DNA from: Heterodera schachtii
Taxonomy: Eukaryota > Nematoda > Chromadorea > Rhabditida > Heteroderidae
Length of the DNA stretch: 64,000 nucleotides
Direction of reading: 5' to 3'
NCBI GenBank assembly: GCA_023374025.1
Contig: SIJG01000020.1
Span: forward strand, 1,539,020 to 1,603,019
Notes under the pieces: generated by a model
The model's input: only the letters and a program-made list of their open reading frames with translations
What the model was told of the DNA's origin: nothing
The model's database searches: none
Part shown: positions 12,301-26,100 of the stretch, in pieces
How the letters are laid out: each line of letters starts with the position of its first letter
How positions within the stretch are numbered: position 1 is the stretch's first letter
Translations under genes and position numbers: made by a program

Positions 12301-15300
12301 AATGACAGAATCCAACTATACATATAACAAATTGTAAAATAAATAAATAAATGACGATAATTCAGGCGAGTTTCGCATTCGCGCTGATGTTGATGCGTTC
12401 ATTCGAACTGCTAGCAAATACGATGACAGCAGGTTTTTTTAAAAACTTTTTTTTCGTTGTTGTAAAATTTGTATTTAATTTATTTTCCCGTTTTTAGGTT
12501 GTTGCATTTGCCTCGTTTGCACTGCACCATTCGGTTGGACTGGGCCTGTCTTGGTGACCAGCATGACCACCACTCGGTGCAGCCGTGTGCACCGGACAAA
12601 TTGCCCGAATACTCCAGCAACATTGTCAGTTATTTTCTTACACCCAATGCTTTTTTTTTGTCGAAATGCCTGGAATTTTACTATGGGAAGGCCCCTGAAA
12701 AAAATTGGAGGATTCAAAATCATCGAGATTTAAATTATTACTTTTTTTTCGTAAATGCTTTATTGTTTGTGCCTGAACTGCGTTAATCATGATGACTAAT
12801 TGTGCACAAATTGGTTGGGCACGTCTCAGGAAACTTGAATTTTTATATAAAATGAATTTTTACATAAAAATTTTTTTCTCGTAAAATTCCCTAAATTTTT
12901 GCAAAATTTAAAATTTTCCAAGGGCCACGACTCCTACCGCGCCTTCCGCTCCGCTTACGTCAATTCGGAGGTGCGCTTTGAGACCAACTCGTGGGAGCAG
13001 TTCAACCGACAGTGTCCACAAATTTTGCTGTACGCCAACACGTTCAAATGCCTCGACTTTCTGATGCGCACTCTGATGACAGTCAATCGGCCCGTGAAGC
13101 GGGGCCCACTGTTCAAAAGTGCACAGGCCAAACGCTATCAGCTGAGCAGACACTTCAGGTTGACAAAAACCGTAAAAAAATAGAACTTATAAAATTTACA
13201 ATTTTTTCCAATTTGTGACCCCAAAATGCCAAAAAAGGCAGTTATTTTTTGGCCATTCTTGATTTTTTTTTTCCTTGACGAAAATTTTAAAATAACACAA
13301 AAACCTTTTTTTTTTTTTTTGGAATTTTGGCCCGAAGAGCAAAAAAAAAGGTTTTCGGATTCCCTCTCCTAAAATTTTTTTTCTGTTTGTGGGAATTTTT
13401 GTTTAGGAAAATCCTAAAATTGAAAATTTTTTCATTGCTTTTTTTTTATAAATTTACAAGTTTTTATCAGAAATCCAATTAGCATTATTCCTTTTTTTTC
13501 CAGGAATGTCCAATTGATGGCGTCGATGCCCCGCTTTCTGATCTCTTATTGGATGTCATTTTCCTCCTCCCATGGCTTTCGAGTGATCAGCGACTCGTTG
13601 CAATTCGCTTGCGATTTTTTGCTGCAAATTCATCCCGATCAGTCAAATGTTAGGCGAGGAGGGGGGGGTGGGGGAATAAAAATTTCAACTAAATTTTTTA
13701 AATTTTAGGACGGCCTCATCCGCAGAGTAAGGACAGCGTGGAAAATTCTGCACACGTCGGCCGAGTTGGACAATGCCCAAATTCACTTGTACGGGGACCA
13801 GCGACCGCCGGGCGTGGAGGAGGACTTGATGAACAGCTCCACCTCGACGGACAGCGCAAATTCGTCCTTTTTTGTCGGACTGTCCCGCCTCATCTACATC
13901 CGAAAGTTGCAGAATGAGATGGTCAGTGTGTGTATGCACAATGCGAAAAAACCCCAAACGGTCCCAGGGATTTGTTTCGAAAAAAAAATTGTTCGGAAAC
14001 TGGATGTTTTTTGAAATTTTGTAAGCTAATAGGGAACACATAGGGCTATCGATGCTATTAAATAAATTCATTAGGCTTGTTATGGACGGAGTTATAGCCA
14101 AAAAGATTTTGGCCATCGCCCAGTTGTCCCACATCGATGGGTTGCACCATTAAAATAAGTTCATAAAAAAATTTAAAACAACGAGACCCTGGGATTTCGT
14201 TTTTTTTCCCTTTTTTCAACGGCTAGTCGGCTAGGATGATAATTTTTAAAATATACCAAATCCCAAACCGACTAACCCAAAATTTTCCCCATTTTTTCCC
14301 TTTTCGAATAAGTTTGTTACAATTTTTTTTGTTTTTAACAGAAGCGAACACCGTTCAGCATGGCCGATGATGATGGGCTTGACAGCAGTGGGCATTCCTC
14401 GTCCAGCGCAAGTGCCGGCTTCACACCGAAGGTCCAACATGGCGGCGGTGGTGGCCCCGTTGGCACTGCTGCCGCTGCTGCTGCTGCTGCTGCACAGGCG
14501 TCGGCCTCGTCCACCGGGGTGGCACCGGTCCATCGGCTGACCATCACCGACCTGAAAGCGTCATGGACCATTGACAATCGGTGAGTCTAGGGAGGGGTGG
14601 AATTGGAAAAATCGGGAGCATTCAAAAATAAAAAATTGGCGTTTCTTTAATATATTATGATATCAAAAATTTTTCGAAAAAATCGAAAAAAAATTTCGTA
14701 GGGAAATGTAATTTATTTGGAATATGAGTATTTTTAAAAATTTCAGTGACATTTGTTTGGTGATTGCGGAAGGTGTTCAAAAGGCGCACATTTTGCGCAA
14801 AATTTTGAACAACGAGGCGCTGAAAATGTTCAAGGTTTGTGCGAGTGACATGGCGTCCAATTATTTTGGATTTGTTTAACAGATTTTGTTTCTTCTTTCA
14901 GTTTGGTGACGAAGGCTTTTCATCGTCCACACAATGTTCAAGCAGTACGGTCGGCGGTGGCATCGGTGCCAACATCAACAGCAACAACAACCACCATCAA
15001 CAGCGTTATGCTTATGCATCATCTACACAACGTGCAGCAGCCGGCAAAAAGCATTCGACGACGGCGGCAGCGGTGCGAAAAATGACCGGCAACAACAGCA
15101 AAAATGGTGGTACCACAACAACAACAACTGCGAACAGTAGTCCTCGCCATCAACAACATCAACATGGTCATGGTGTTGAACGTGGTCGTAACCGTCACCA
15201 GAGCAACAACAACAACAACAACAGCAACCATCATCATCACCAGCGACAACAAAAGCGCTTTTCGTCGACACACCTCTTGTCCTCCTCCAATTTGGTGCCA

Positions 15301-18300
15301 AAAGATGATGGTGATGATCATCACCTGCTGATCGATGATGATCGGGAAATGCTGTGGCGTTTGGTGGACGAAGCGGAGTCCAATTTGGTTGCCTACAGTG
15401 AGGAGGTGGGTGGAAAACAGGAAAATTCGGCTGGGGCAGAATCCGCACTTTTTTTTGCACAGCACCTAATTTTTTTTCCAAAAATTTTGAAATTTGCACC
15501 ACCATAAAAATTAGAGCCCGGACGGGGCAGGCGCCCCGCCGGGATTTTGCCGGAACCCCCGGTCCCGGCATACGTGGACAAGGGGGGGGGGGTCAAGGGG
15601 GGGGGGGGGTCAATTTCGTAAATCGTACGAGGGTCCGAGGCAATTTCGTAAAATTTTCGGCCAAAATCGAAAAAGCACTGGTGAAGATGGGAAAATTTTA
15701 CGAAATTGGAAAAAAAAACCAAATTTTGTGCCAAAAACTCAAATTTTTACGATTTTGAATTGCATTTCGTTAAAATTTTCTCGAAATTCTATTTCCTTTT
15801 TCGTAAATTTTTTACGAAATTGAATTTCGTCGTCTGAGGGGGGGGGGGGGGGGTATTTCGTATTTCGTAAAGGCAAATTTCTGACCCCTCCCCCTTGTCC
15901 ATGTATGGGTCCCGGTTTCTTTTGGACAAACCACCGGGACCGTGAATCCCGATGCCGGGATCTCGCCCGTGTTAATTTTCCAACTCCCGGTCCGGTTCCG
16001 GCCATTTCAAAATTCCGGGTTCTAATTAAAAAGCATTTTTGGCCCATTTGTTTGACCCAAAAATCCAACATTACAAATTTTTTCATTTCGGTAAGGTGGG
16101 GATAGTAGAATTGTGATTTCTTTTCTTTTTTTTTAATTATCCCACTTAAAAAGATTGCCCAAAACCCAACCGATTCGCTCAACGGCGTGGCACTGTGTTC
16201 AATGAACGACATCATTTTGACAAATTGGCAAAGTGAGTGCCGTCTGCTCTGGCGGTGGCATCGAATGGCACATTCAAAAGCCTCGTTAATTTAATTTTAA
16301 ATATCTCAGTTGATCTGCTCAACAGTCAGTTGGTGCTGAAGAGTTCGGACACGGTTGGCGGCTTCATCCTCGTCACCGCGGCACGCGCGTCCGTGTCCCA
16401 GCGTTGGCACATTCCGGTGTGGCGGCACACGCAACTGTTGTTGAAGCGTTCATGGACCACCGTTTTGTCTGGCATGCAGGTATTTAGCATTTAATTACAA
16501 TAATTGGCACAGATAGAAAAAATTCTAATAAATTCTCTAAAAATTGTTGCATCCACTGGGATTCGAACCGATGCCGATTTTCAAGAATTCCCATCTCCAA
16601 ACTCCAAAGACATATTTAAAATTAGGTAATTAAAAAAAACAAAAAATCCTATTTCATTCTTTGATTTTTAAATTTGAAAACAAGTTTGCAAACCGATTTT
16701 CATTTTTTAATTAGAAAATTAAAAATAAATAAATTTTTAATTAAAATAATAATAAAAAAAATCAAATTTTATGTTTTATAATATTTTTGTTTTGTTTTGT
16801 ATCTAAATGTTTTTACATTATCAACTTCAACATTTATATGTCATGTTTTCCTCCAACAGTACTTTGCCCCCGTATTCATTGCCCATGAGCCGGGCAGCAG
16901 CAAACTGAAGCCCACCGAGTTCCACTGGTTGGACAGGAACGTCATTGAGGAGAAGCAGATGAAGACGGACCAACCGCACAACAAATTGGACGACTTTGCC
17001 ACCATCGGAGAGGCGGTCGGCGGTGTCGTCGTTGGTACGGGAATGGGAAAAGCACACATCTTTCAAAACCAAAAATATGAAAAAAAATTAACATTTTTTA
17101 TAAATTTGAAAATTTTTCAAAAATTGCGGGGTTCGTGGGACGAACTGCTCCCCATTCATTTCAGCTTACAATTAGCCCACTTTACAGAGATTTATATTAA
17201 ATTGGATTGACCAAACTTGTTTTAAACGTAATATTTGATCCGAAGATATTTTTTTCGCTTTTCCCCATAAATTGCCCTAAAATAAGTGAGCGCGATTTTG
17301 CGATTTCGGCCCAGTTTTTCAAAGCTGGACATGGGGGGGGGGTTCATTTCTTCTTCTGTTAACCCCTGGTTTCAGGCTTTTTGAAATTCTGGTGTTACTT
17401 TTTATTTTTAACCCATAAATGTGTGTGGTTGTGCATTTTTTATCCTTCCATCCCATGGCACATCATTTTATAATTCCTTTTCCTCACCTGCAACAGACAG
17501 CAACAGCACCAGTGTGCCGTCAACCGCCGGTGGCGACGAGGGCGGCGAAGCGGACGACAACAGCAGTGCCAACTTTGACCATCACCACCATCTGCTCCAG
17601 TTGCAACGGGTGGCGTCCCGTTGCTCCTGCCAGCTGTTCTTCTGCTACTTCTCCGACTTGTTGGACGCGGATGATGATGACTTGTTGCTGTTGGTTGGCG
17701 GCGCTGCTGGCGACGCGTTCGCTTCAACCGCGGACATTCTCTTGCCGCCCGCTTCCTCCTCATTGTCCGCTGCTGCACCGCTCGCTGCATCTGTTGCTGC
17801 TGGTGATGAACATCACCATCACAATTCGCCACGGCATGGCATGACGGTGAGTTTGGCGGGACAATTTTTTATTTTTTTTATTTGCTTAAAAATTTATATT
17901 CCTCAAAGTGTTTGTTCTAATTAGTTTATTGAACTAATTGAAATTCAATATTAAATTTGGCTTATTTTTAGCTTTTTCATTTGATTTGCCTCTATGGCTC
18001 ATATTTTATTATTTTTAATAAGAACTGTTGAAAATTCTTGAATTTTTTAAATGCTATAAAATTACTTTTTCATTAAGCGTAAACCTCTTTTTTATCACGG
18101 GTTAATGAATTTTTCAGACCCAATGATTGCAAATATGTGAATTATTATTATTCCAAATTCGTATTATTCCAAATGTTTTTCCAGTCAAACTACACACATC
18201 ATCACCAACAACAACCGCACTCGTCGAGGCGTGACCGTTTCAGTTTTGGTGAGCGACGGTGCGAGGAGGTGGACACGTTCACGCTGAAGCACAACATTCT

Positions 18301-21300
18301 GGAAGTGTGCACCAACTCGGCCCAATACCATGTTGGTGGTCTTCATCATTTGTCGTTAATTTTGCGCCAAATTTTTTCATTTTAGAAGGGGTTGTTGGTT
18401 TTGTTAATTCATCAAAGGAAAATCCTTGCCCGGGTCACGGTTTCTTTATATATTTAAAATTAGAAATTTTCAAAAAATAAAGAGAAATTTTTGATTCTAC
18501 TTTATAAGAAAATTTTTATAAAATTTTTGAAAAATTTTTTTGAAAATAAAAAAAAATTGGGAGAAACGAATCTGTTCCATCCGTCCACATGTACATAACA
18601 GTTTAATAATCGTTTTTAAATTGTTTGGGAACGCTTTTTTATGTTGATGAAAGCATTTCCAACGGAAGTGCATTAGCCGAGCATCCCTTTTCACACTCAT
18701 CCAAGCATTCATTCATTGGAAAATCGCTTTTCCATAATGGATTTGATTAGGGAGATCGTTATTTTTCAAAAAAAAAAACAAGCAAAAATTTTGATTAAAA
18801 AAAAAACAACTTTTGCCCACTGTTACAGATGTGCATTGACATTCTGCAACATTTGATTCTGTTTGTCGACCCGCGCAAAACCGAGTCGGAGGGCAACAGG
18901 CGACGCATGTGGTTCGAGCTGGTCAAAAAGCCGAAGCACACGGTGAAGGCGTCCATCCAAAAACTGCAGGTAAAGAAAACCCAATTTGAAACAAACAATT
19001 GAACCTGTCTTTTTTCTGGCTCTGTGGAAAATTTTAACCATTCACCAAATTTGGTAAAAATATAAGAAAATTGGACCCGGGAAAATTTAAAAATTTTGGG
19101 CCAAAATTGTTAAGAAATTTCAAAAAACTACCCATTTTTCTAATTAGTTTTTCATTTATGTGAAAATTGGTAAAATAATCGAGAATTGGAAAAATTTTCT
19201 ATTTTATGCCCAATTTAACAATCGCTTTTCAGAGTGACTTGCGCGATTTGGTGTCTCTGGTGCGTTCCATGGAACGGCAGGCCTATTTTCTGAATAAGGA
19301 AATCCAAGTGAATCCGCACGATGCGCAGTGAGACTTTTACTCATTTTTTAAATTATTGGTCAATAACAAGTTAAAAATTTTTTTCATTTTTCGTTACATT
19401 TTTGCAGGATGGAAGCCGAACGGGTTCAACTCCAACGTGACATTGACGAGTACAAACAGCGCCAAAATGCACTGATTGACGAGCTGGCGATGATGATCAG
19501 CTGTTATAAGGTGACTAAAATTGTCTTGAAAAGTCAAGCAAATTCTTAATAATTGACAAATTTTGACTGTCTAAGAAATTTGTCCTTAATAAAATACCTA
19601 AAGTTCATTTCTCGGAGCAGTAAGTTCTTAAAAAAATTCAAATTCAGCAATTTTTTCATACGAAAATTGCAAAAAATAAAAAAAATTTAAAAGATTTTCA
19701 GTAATTTTTAAAAATTATGGTTGACTACTAACTTTATCAATTTACGCTCTGTCAATTTGATCTTCTCTCTAAAGGAATTGGCTGTCATGGAGCAGACGGA
19801 GCAGTTCAAGAATGAGCTGTTGCGACAACAACATGAGCAAGGCCGGTCCGAGGAGGGCGAGGACGAAGATGAGCAAAAAGCGGAACTGATCGCACGACGA
19901 TTTGAAGGTGAACGGAGGGGAAAAATGGCATTGTGTATTTCACTCTCATTCAAAAAATGATATTTCGCCAAAAAATAGGAAATTTTTTGCAAAAAATATA
20001 TAAAAAATAATTTTTAAAATTTTTAAGTGTGTTTCGAGAATTGCATTTGGCGCTTAACGGAGAATGATGGCCAACTTTCGTTGTCGGAGGTCCAAATTCG
20101 TAACTTTTTGTACACGCGAACCGCACGCATTGACAACTCCGGCGACCATCTGCTGGAGATTGGCATTGTGAAGGTGCTGAACCTGTTGCCAAACAGCAAA
20201 TACAAGGTTTGATTATTGGAGAAAATAATGATTTTTAAAAAATAATTTCGAAGTTTTGCTCTTTTTTTACTCAAATTGGATCTTGCAGACACATTATTTT
20301 TTTCAGGATTTAGTACAAAAATGGGTACTTTCTCGTTTTGGGGAAATACACCCAAATTTATTTTTAAAAACCAACAAAAAAAGTCGCGCAAATTCACTTC
20401 TCGCTCAATATTAATGGGAGCAGGTCGTTTCCCCCCCCCCCCCACCCCGAAAAAATTTTTTAAAAAAATTTCCAAACCTAGAAATTTTTCATAAAAAAAT
20501 TCTTAGGAAATTTCTTTTTGTTAGTAAGAAAATTTCAAGAAAAAAAAATTTTGAAAAATTTTTCAGCGATTTTTTTTGAAATTTTGTGATGAACTACTAA
20601 GTTTTTTCAAAAAGTAGTGCACCCAATATTAATATTTGAGAGGAATAATGCAGAAAATTACTGATAAATCTTGCAAAAACCTTGGGTGTGAATTTTCGAG
20701 TTTTTTTTTTTTTGTTTTGAAAGTACTCCTTAACAAATCGGACGGGTTCTCTATATTTTTGTAGTTTTTTTCTTGTCACATAGTGCAATTTGGAAAATTT
20801 ATATTATATGGTAATAAATCATGACAATCTTCTCCCATTTTGCATTATTTATTGTCCAGGAAACCTTGGCGCGTTTGCAGACCACGAGCAGTGAAGGTGG
20901 CGTGGATGTGACGCCGTCAATTCGCGTGATTTGCAGGGAGAAACCGCCGGTGGGCGGCATCAGTGTCAAGGAGCATTTTGAGGGTAATTAGCCCCGAGGG
21001 CCAGCCAATTATTTAAAAATAGGGTAATTAGTGAGAGCTAGCCCTTTGTAAAATATTAATCAACAATATTGATAAACCAATTAATAGTAAATGAATTGTG
21101 TTGCCATCTTTTTAAGTGAACATTGCGCCAATGCATGCCCAACTGACGTACCGCTTTTTTGTCAAAATGATGCGCTATTTCTTCCCCGGCCGCAACATTG
21201 ACAAGGAGGAGACCAATTTGGACACATCCGCTGATGACCAACAACAGCAACAGGTGGGCAACGAACGCATTTATTAGGGCTTGGAGTGCTTTCTGGAAAA

Positions 21301-22706
21301 ATTTTTGAGTTTTGAAAATTGTAACATTTTTCAATGGTTTCAATTCAGGTCAAATTGTTGTCAATTCTTTCTTTCATCTTGGTACATACATATCTCTTGT
21401 TTTGTTGTTGTTCCAGCAAGGCCCCTCCTTTGTTGAGCGTATCCGTGGCGCTGTCAACCATTCGTTTGGCAAGGGCAAAGTGAAGTTGGCCGGCGCCGGG
21501 GGCGGCAAGGGGTTCAGCAGTTCCACCACGGCACTGGACGAAATTGAGAAGATGAAGCTGCGCTCGGAGAAGAACAACGCGTTCCGCTACATCATCATCC
21601 CGGCCGTGCCGTTCATTGTCTCGTACAAGGCAAGCAATAAAACAACGCCAGAGAAAATGCCATTTTTCATTTTTTTTTTTTTCATTTTTTTTTTAACGGT
21701 TTCGTTAGCCAAAACCCACCAAAATGGGCGTTACTCGAAAAGCCATCAAATGGAAAATTTTTGGCAAAAAATTATTTGTAATTGTGCTCAAGAGTAAGCA
21801 AATTTTAATTCTTGGGGCTCGAGAAAATACCTAGGTATATAACCCTTGGAATTCAAAAAATAAAATTTGTTTATTTTAATTTAGGTAATTTATTTATTTT
21901 TCAGGGTAACAAGGACAAAAATCTGGAGGACCTGGACCGCTTCAACATGACCTTCCCGATCTTTGAGTATCACAACAGGAACTGGACATGGCTTGACCTT
22001 GCGTTGGCAATCAAACAGCGGTGTAAACGGTGCCAAAAAATAAATATAAAATATTTACTAATTAAATACGACACAATTTAATTTAAATTTAATTATTTGT
22101 ATGTTTTATCACTGTTACGTTTTCTCCCATTTGCTTATCAGTGTGCTCCTCCAACAGTTTATCAGTCAAAAATTGTTGCGCAACAAAACGGGTGCCATCG
22201 AACGGATGACCCAAGTGGAGCCGATTGATGACGAGGAGAAGAAGCGCATCATTTTGGGCAACACGGTGAGCAAAACGGGACGGCACATTGGCTGTTGTGT
22301 GATGATTAAAGATTATGGGGTGGTTGGATATGGAAGATGTTGAGCGAGTACTTCACCCCCTCATAGAAAAACATTCAAATTTTAATATAATTTTAAAAAT
22401 TGCTCGAAATTTTCAAAAAAAAATTTTCTTGGAATTTTTAAAAATTTTCTAAGATTTTTTTCTTGAATATTACTCTTTGACAATTTTTTTATTATTTTTT
22501 CGTTTTGGGGGGAAATGAAGTGCAACCAGTTTTTAAACCTTCAATTCGGGATTTGTTTCTAAAATAGGACGGGATTTTTTCAAAAGTAACTGGAACATAA
22601 AAAATACTATTGTTTTATTTATTTACTTCATTCACTTTCTTTCTTTCTTTTTTTGTTGCAGGCGAACATGTTGATGGAGATGGAGAAGAAAAAGCGGAAA
22701 AAATAA
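6362..22706 (+). CDS. BLTP2: BLTP2 (KIAA0100/hobbit/FMP27) bridge-like lipid transfer protein
   Basis: A 37-exon gene of 2003 codons (human protein about 2235). Exons: 6362-6423, 6805-7081, 7401-7469, 7853-7989, 8305-8529, 8919-9033, 9263-9433, 9556-9657, 9912-10065, 10502-10712, 11054-11217, 11276-11383, 11886-12152, 12366-12432, 12498-12624, 12923-13158, 13504-13648, 13709-13921, 14342-14580, 14747-14834, 14902-15405, 16154-16232, 16310-16479, 16860-17034, 17497-17846, 18185-18331, 18829-18969, 19233-19327, 19408-19510, 19775-19907, 20028-20206, 20860-20983, 21117-21253, 21417-21629, 21905-22020, 22142-22265, 22662-22706. The start is the ATG giving a hydrophobic anchor ([15 protein letters not shown], residues 2-16). 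Family signatures are the GFWDK-type motif [13 protein letters not shown] (about 636-648), [11 protein letters not shown] (about 1728) and [11 protein letters not shown] (about 1781). In known members the hydrophobic groove moves phospholipid at ER-plasma membrane contacts. Nematode-specific Asn/His/Gln-rich inserts occupy exons 21 and 25. Intron 34 is GC-AG. The tail is Lys-rich. Confidence 0.93.
15512..16024. mobile_element. Nested MITEs in BLTP2 intron 21
   Basis: An inner 339-bp element (15569-15907) has ends CATACGTGGACAAG and CTTGTCCATGTATG and a perfect 8-bp duplication GGTCCCGG (15561-15568 and 15908-15915). It lies inside an older hAT-like element with ends TAGAGCCCGG (from 15512) and CCGGGTTCTA (to 16024), whose interior is iterated CCGGGA/CCCGG words. 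The outer flanks match only about 6 of 8 bases, as expected if it is older. Long G runs make the inner sequence error-prone. Confidence 0.75.
16543..16580 (-). repeat. tRNA-derived repeat remnant (B-box)
   Basis: On the minus strand GGTTCGAATCC followed by CAGTGGATGCA matches a tRNA B-box. No cloverleaf can be completed, so this is a SINE-like remnant in BLTP2 intron 23 and not a tRNA gene. Confidence 0.45.
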
Positions 22707-22717
22707 AGGATAATAAA
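22702..22717 (+). terminator. BLTP2 poly(A) signals
   Basis: AATAAA at 22702-22707 overlaps the BLTP2 stop codon (22704-22706), and a second AATAAA follows at 22712-22717. The 3' UTR is therefore probably very short, within the T-rich DNA that follows. Confidence 0.5.
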
Positions 22718-23127
22718 ACAGCAACTTCAAATTAGTCCTTCTCTTTTCTTCTCTTTATTTTTTTGTGTGTGATTTGTGCCTTCATTTTTCTGATCTCATC
22801 TCATTGCTATAGCAAATTTGTTTTTGTTTTTTTTTCGATTTTTTGTGATCTCTCCTCCTACTTTATGCATATGTTGTATAGGTATATATATATATATATA
22901 TATTAGCATAACTTATTGTCATCATCTTTACTTTACTTCTCTCTCTCTCCCTCTTCATTTTTTTTTGGTGTGTGCAACATTTGACAGACAAATTTGATTT
23001 TCGCTACAATTACCTAGCTTAATTAAACCGAAATCAGGCATTATACTACAAAAATATCGTACAAATACCGTATTTTTTGAAGCGGCGAAATTCTTTTGCC
23101 AACCCGTTTGTTTGTTTGTTTGTTTAT
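22707..23127 (+). other. Gap between BLTP2 and TGS1
   Basis: 421 bp separate two genes on the same strand. The gap is T-rich, with a (TA)n run at about 22883-22903 and a CT-rich tract near 22938-22952. A nematode operon with trans-splicing is conceivable, but the spacing is longer than the usual ~100 bp and no acceptor directly before the TGS1 ATG is compelling. Confidence 0.35.
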
Positions 23128-26100
23128 ATGGAAAACGACCAGCATTTGTTAATTTTGATTTTCAATCAATTGATGTTTGAATATCACGTTGAACGGGGCG
23201 AAACGCACGAGTACGACCAACAAACCGAGTGGGAGTGCGCGGTGGACGCCGTCTACACATTTGGCGCCAACGACAACAGCAACAACGGCACCACACTGAC
23301 CACAACCACCATCAATTGCATTTTCACACGCGTTTTTCTTGAGTGGGTTTTAAATTCGGAAATTCAATTTTCAACAAAAGTAAAATAATACATATGCAAC
23401 AAAAAAACGTTTTACAATAATTAGCTTCGTTTTAATTATTTCTCTGGCATATTTTCAGGGCTGTGAATTTAAGTCACGAAAAAAAGTTGACTAAAAGTCG
23501 TAAAAACGGCCGAGAAAAGTCACGAAAAATGCAAAAAAATTCATGAAAACAAACAATTCATTCGAATAGAAAGCAATTTAGAAATGAATCTCAGTGTTTT
23601 TACCCTAATTGAATTTGTTATTATTTTTCAGTTGAGTTCTAATTGTAAGATATAGGAAATTTCAATACCATCTCGAATTTTGCAAAATTCCGAAACCAAC
23701 CCAGACCTCTGAATTCCAAACAAACGATCGAAATTGCGCATTTACGTTGTAAAAACGGCTGAAATACATAGAAATAAACTGAAATCTATCACTCATCCAA
23801 TAAAATACTATGTATTTAAACCATATTTAGACTAAAAATTGCGAAATTCAAAAAATTCTACTTTCGACTTTTTTTCGAGTTCATATTCGGAGTTCGAAAT
23901 TGACCAAAATGATTGTTATATTCATGATCAGCAAGCAGTTCCTAAAATCACTTACTTAAAACTTGTTTTATGATCTTAAAATTATTTTTTTTTTTTTTTT
24001 TAAATGGTAATGACAAACTGAACTATTGCTAAAATATGTTTTCCTTGTTATTAACCAATTCAAATTTTTGCTTGAATTCGGATTAGGCGTTCTTAATTTT
24101 GCAAAAACAATTGTCATATTCATAATCGACGTCACAAAAAACCCTATAATTTCTTAATAAGAAAATTTCAAGAAAAAAATTCTTTGAAAAATTTTAGGCG
24201 TTTTTTTTTGGAAAATTTTCAAAAAACAGACCACAAAAAAAAAATTTTCCATTATTTAAAAGGTTGCTTCATATTTGTGCCTCCTAATTTTTTCTAACTT
24301 GTTCTTTATAGAGACATTGATCTTATCAGCATGGGCAACGACGACGGAGCAGCAGCAGCAGACGAGCAGCAAACAGCGGTGGCTGCTGCCAACAATGGCA
24401 GTGGCAACAACAAAAACAGCGGCGACGACGACGACGGCACTTTCGGTGGTGGTGGTGGTGCCGAACAGCAGCGGCACCAACAACAACAACTGCATGTTGA
24501 ACCTGCTGCTGAACAGCCATCCCCCGCCGACAACGGCAACCACAATGACAACATTGTTGGCACGGCGGCTGTGACCGCATCGGGGGCGCTGCCAAATGTG
24601 TGCCGTCGTCAGTTGGCTCTTCGACGGAAGGTATAGTATTAATTTTGAATTTGGATTTTTGTTTTTTTTTAAATTTATAAAATATTTATTTTTAGATTTT
24701 TTAAAGTTTTTTTTCATTAGAAAAAAATCTCAGAAATTTAGAAAACTAAAATTGGAGGAGAGAATTTATGGCTTTCCCCAAAAAAATTATTTGTTTCTTC
24801 GCAACGCAGAATTGATTTGAATTCTGATTTTAAAGTTTCAAATTTTTTGCTATAAAATTCACCTTTTTCAGATTCAAAATTTGCACTTTTCACTGACCCC
24901 TGACGGAGAAATGTCGATGCTGGAGCAGAAGTAATATGGCGAATATATGCACTAATTAATCGTTTTTGAAATGATTTTTTGTTTCAGTTTTGGTCCGCTG
25001 TCCGATGTCCATTTCAATTCGTACAAAAGTTTTCATAAGTCGAAGAAAAAAGAGTGAGTTTTGTTAATTAATTACCAAAAATTTCCATTTTTTTTTCGTT
25101 GGTACATAATTATCGCCGATTTTTTACCAGATTTTAATCCAACTTTGCATCCCTTCGTAGTACGCCCGTTGTTTTTGCTTTTAAAATAAATCAATTGAAC
25201 AAAAAATGGCGCCGAGGAATCCAAATTTATAGCATCGGGGTTGGTAGGCGCATTTAGTGGCTGTACTGCTCCAAATTGATGACATGCATATGAAGCCGTA
25301 TAGTCCCCAAATACGCTGTGCTATGTTATCCCCTAAACCGATGCCAAATTCGGGATTCCCGGCCTCGAAAGAGATTTCGTCCAAAAAAAATTGGCTTTGT
25401 TTTAGCGAGTTTTAGCAATATTTTAAGAAACAATAAAATGTTTTGGGAGACCGGCCGTGACAATTGGGAATTTTGCACCTTTTCAGCAGAGTTACACCGA
25501 AAATTGGCAATTTTTGTGTCAAATTTTTACAATTTTAGGGAATTTTTTTAAGGGGGTTTTTAATGATTTCATATTTTTTTTTGTTTTTCACAGCATTCGC
25601 TACCCCAAACGGTCTGCGCCCGCCGACGAAATCAGTGAGGAGGGGGGCGACGCGTGGCAAACCGTGCCCGGCACATGCCCATCTTCGTCGTCGTCGTCGC
25701 CCGTTGAAAATGCCACCGGCAATGGCACTGATTGTGGTGGTGGCGGCGGTGGTGTTGAAGAAAGCAGCCTCAATTTGAACAACAACAGCGGCAATAAAGT
25801 GTGGTGGTTGTTATTTAGGGAGCAGTTTGTTTTCCCCAGAAAATTTTTTTTACAATTTTCAACCCTAGAAAATTTTAAGAAAAAAAAAATTTTTTTTCAA
25901 AATTTATGATGAATTAATTACTTTCAAATTTGAAAAAAATTTTCGAAATTTTTTCTTTAATATGTTAAAAAATAATTCAAAAGAAAACTTTAAAAAAAAA
26001 CTAGGAATTATATGAGTTTAAAATGGTTTAACAATTTTTGATTTTTCCGTTACTCCGTTTGTGAAATATAATTTTGTTGACAAATAAATTCCTATATTAA

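Noticed and set aside
15019..15571. Long minus-strand ORFs opposite BLTP2 exon 21
   Set aside because: They are antisense shadows of the CAA/CAC-rich exon; the translations are Val/Cys-rich low complexity and cross the exon-intron border.
24256..24717. Minus-strand ORF rich in Val/Leu/Cys opposite TGS1 exon 2
   Set aside because: Antisense of trinucleotide-rich coding sequence; no start context and no conserved motif.
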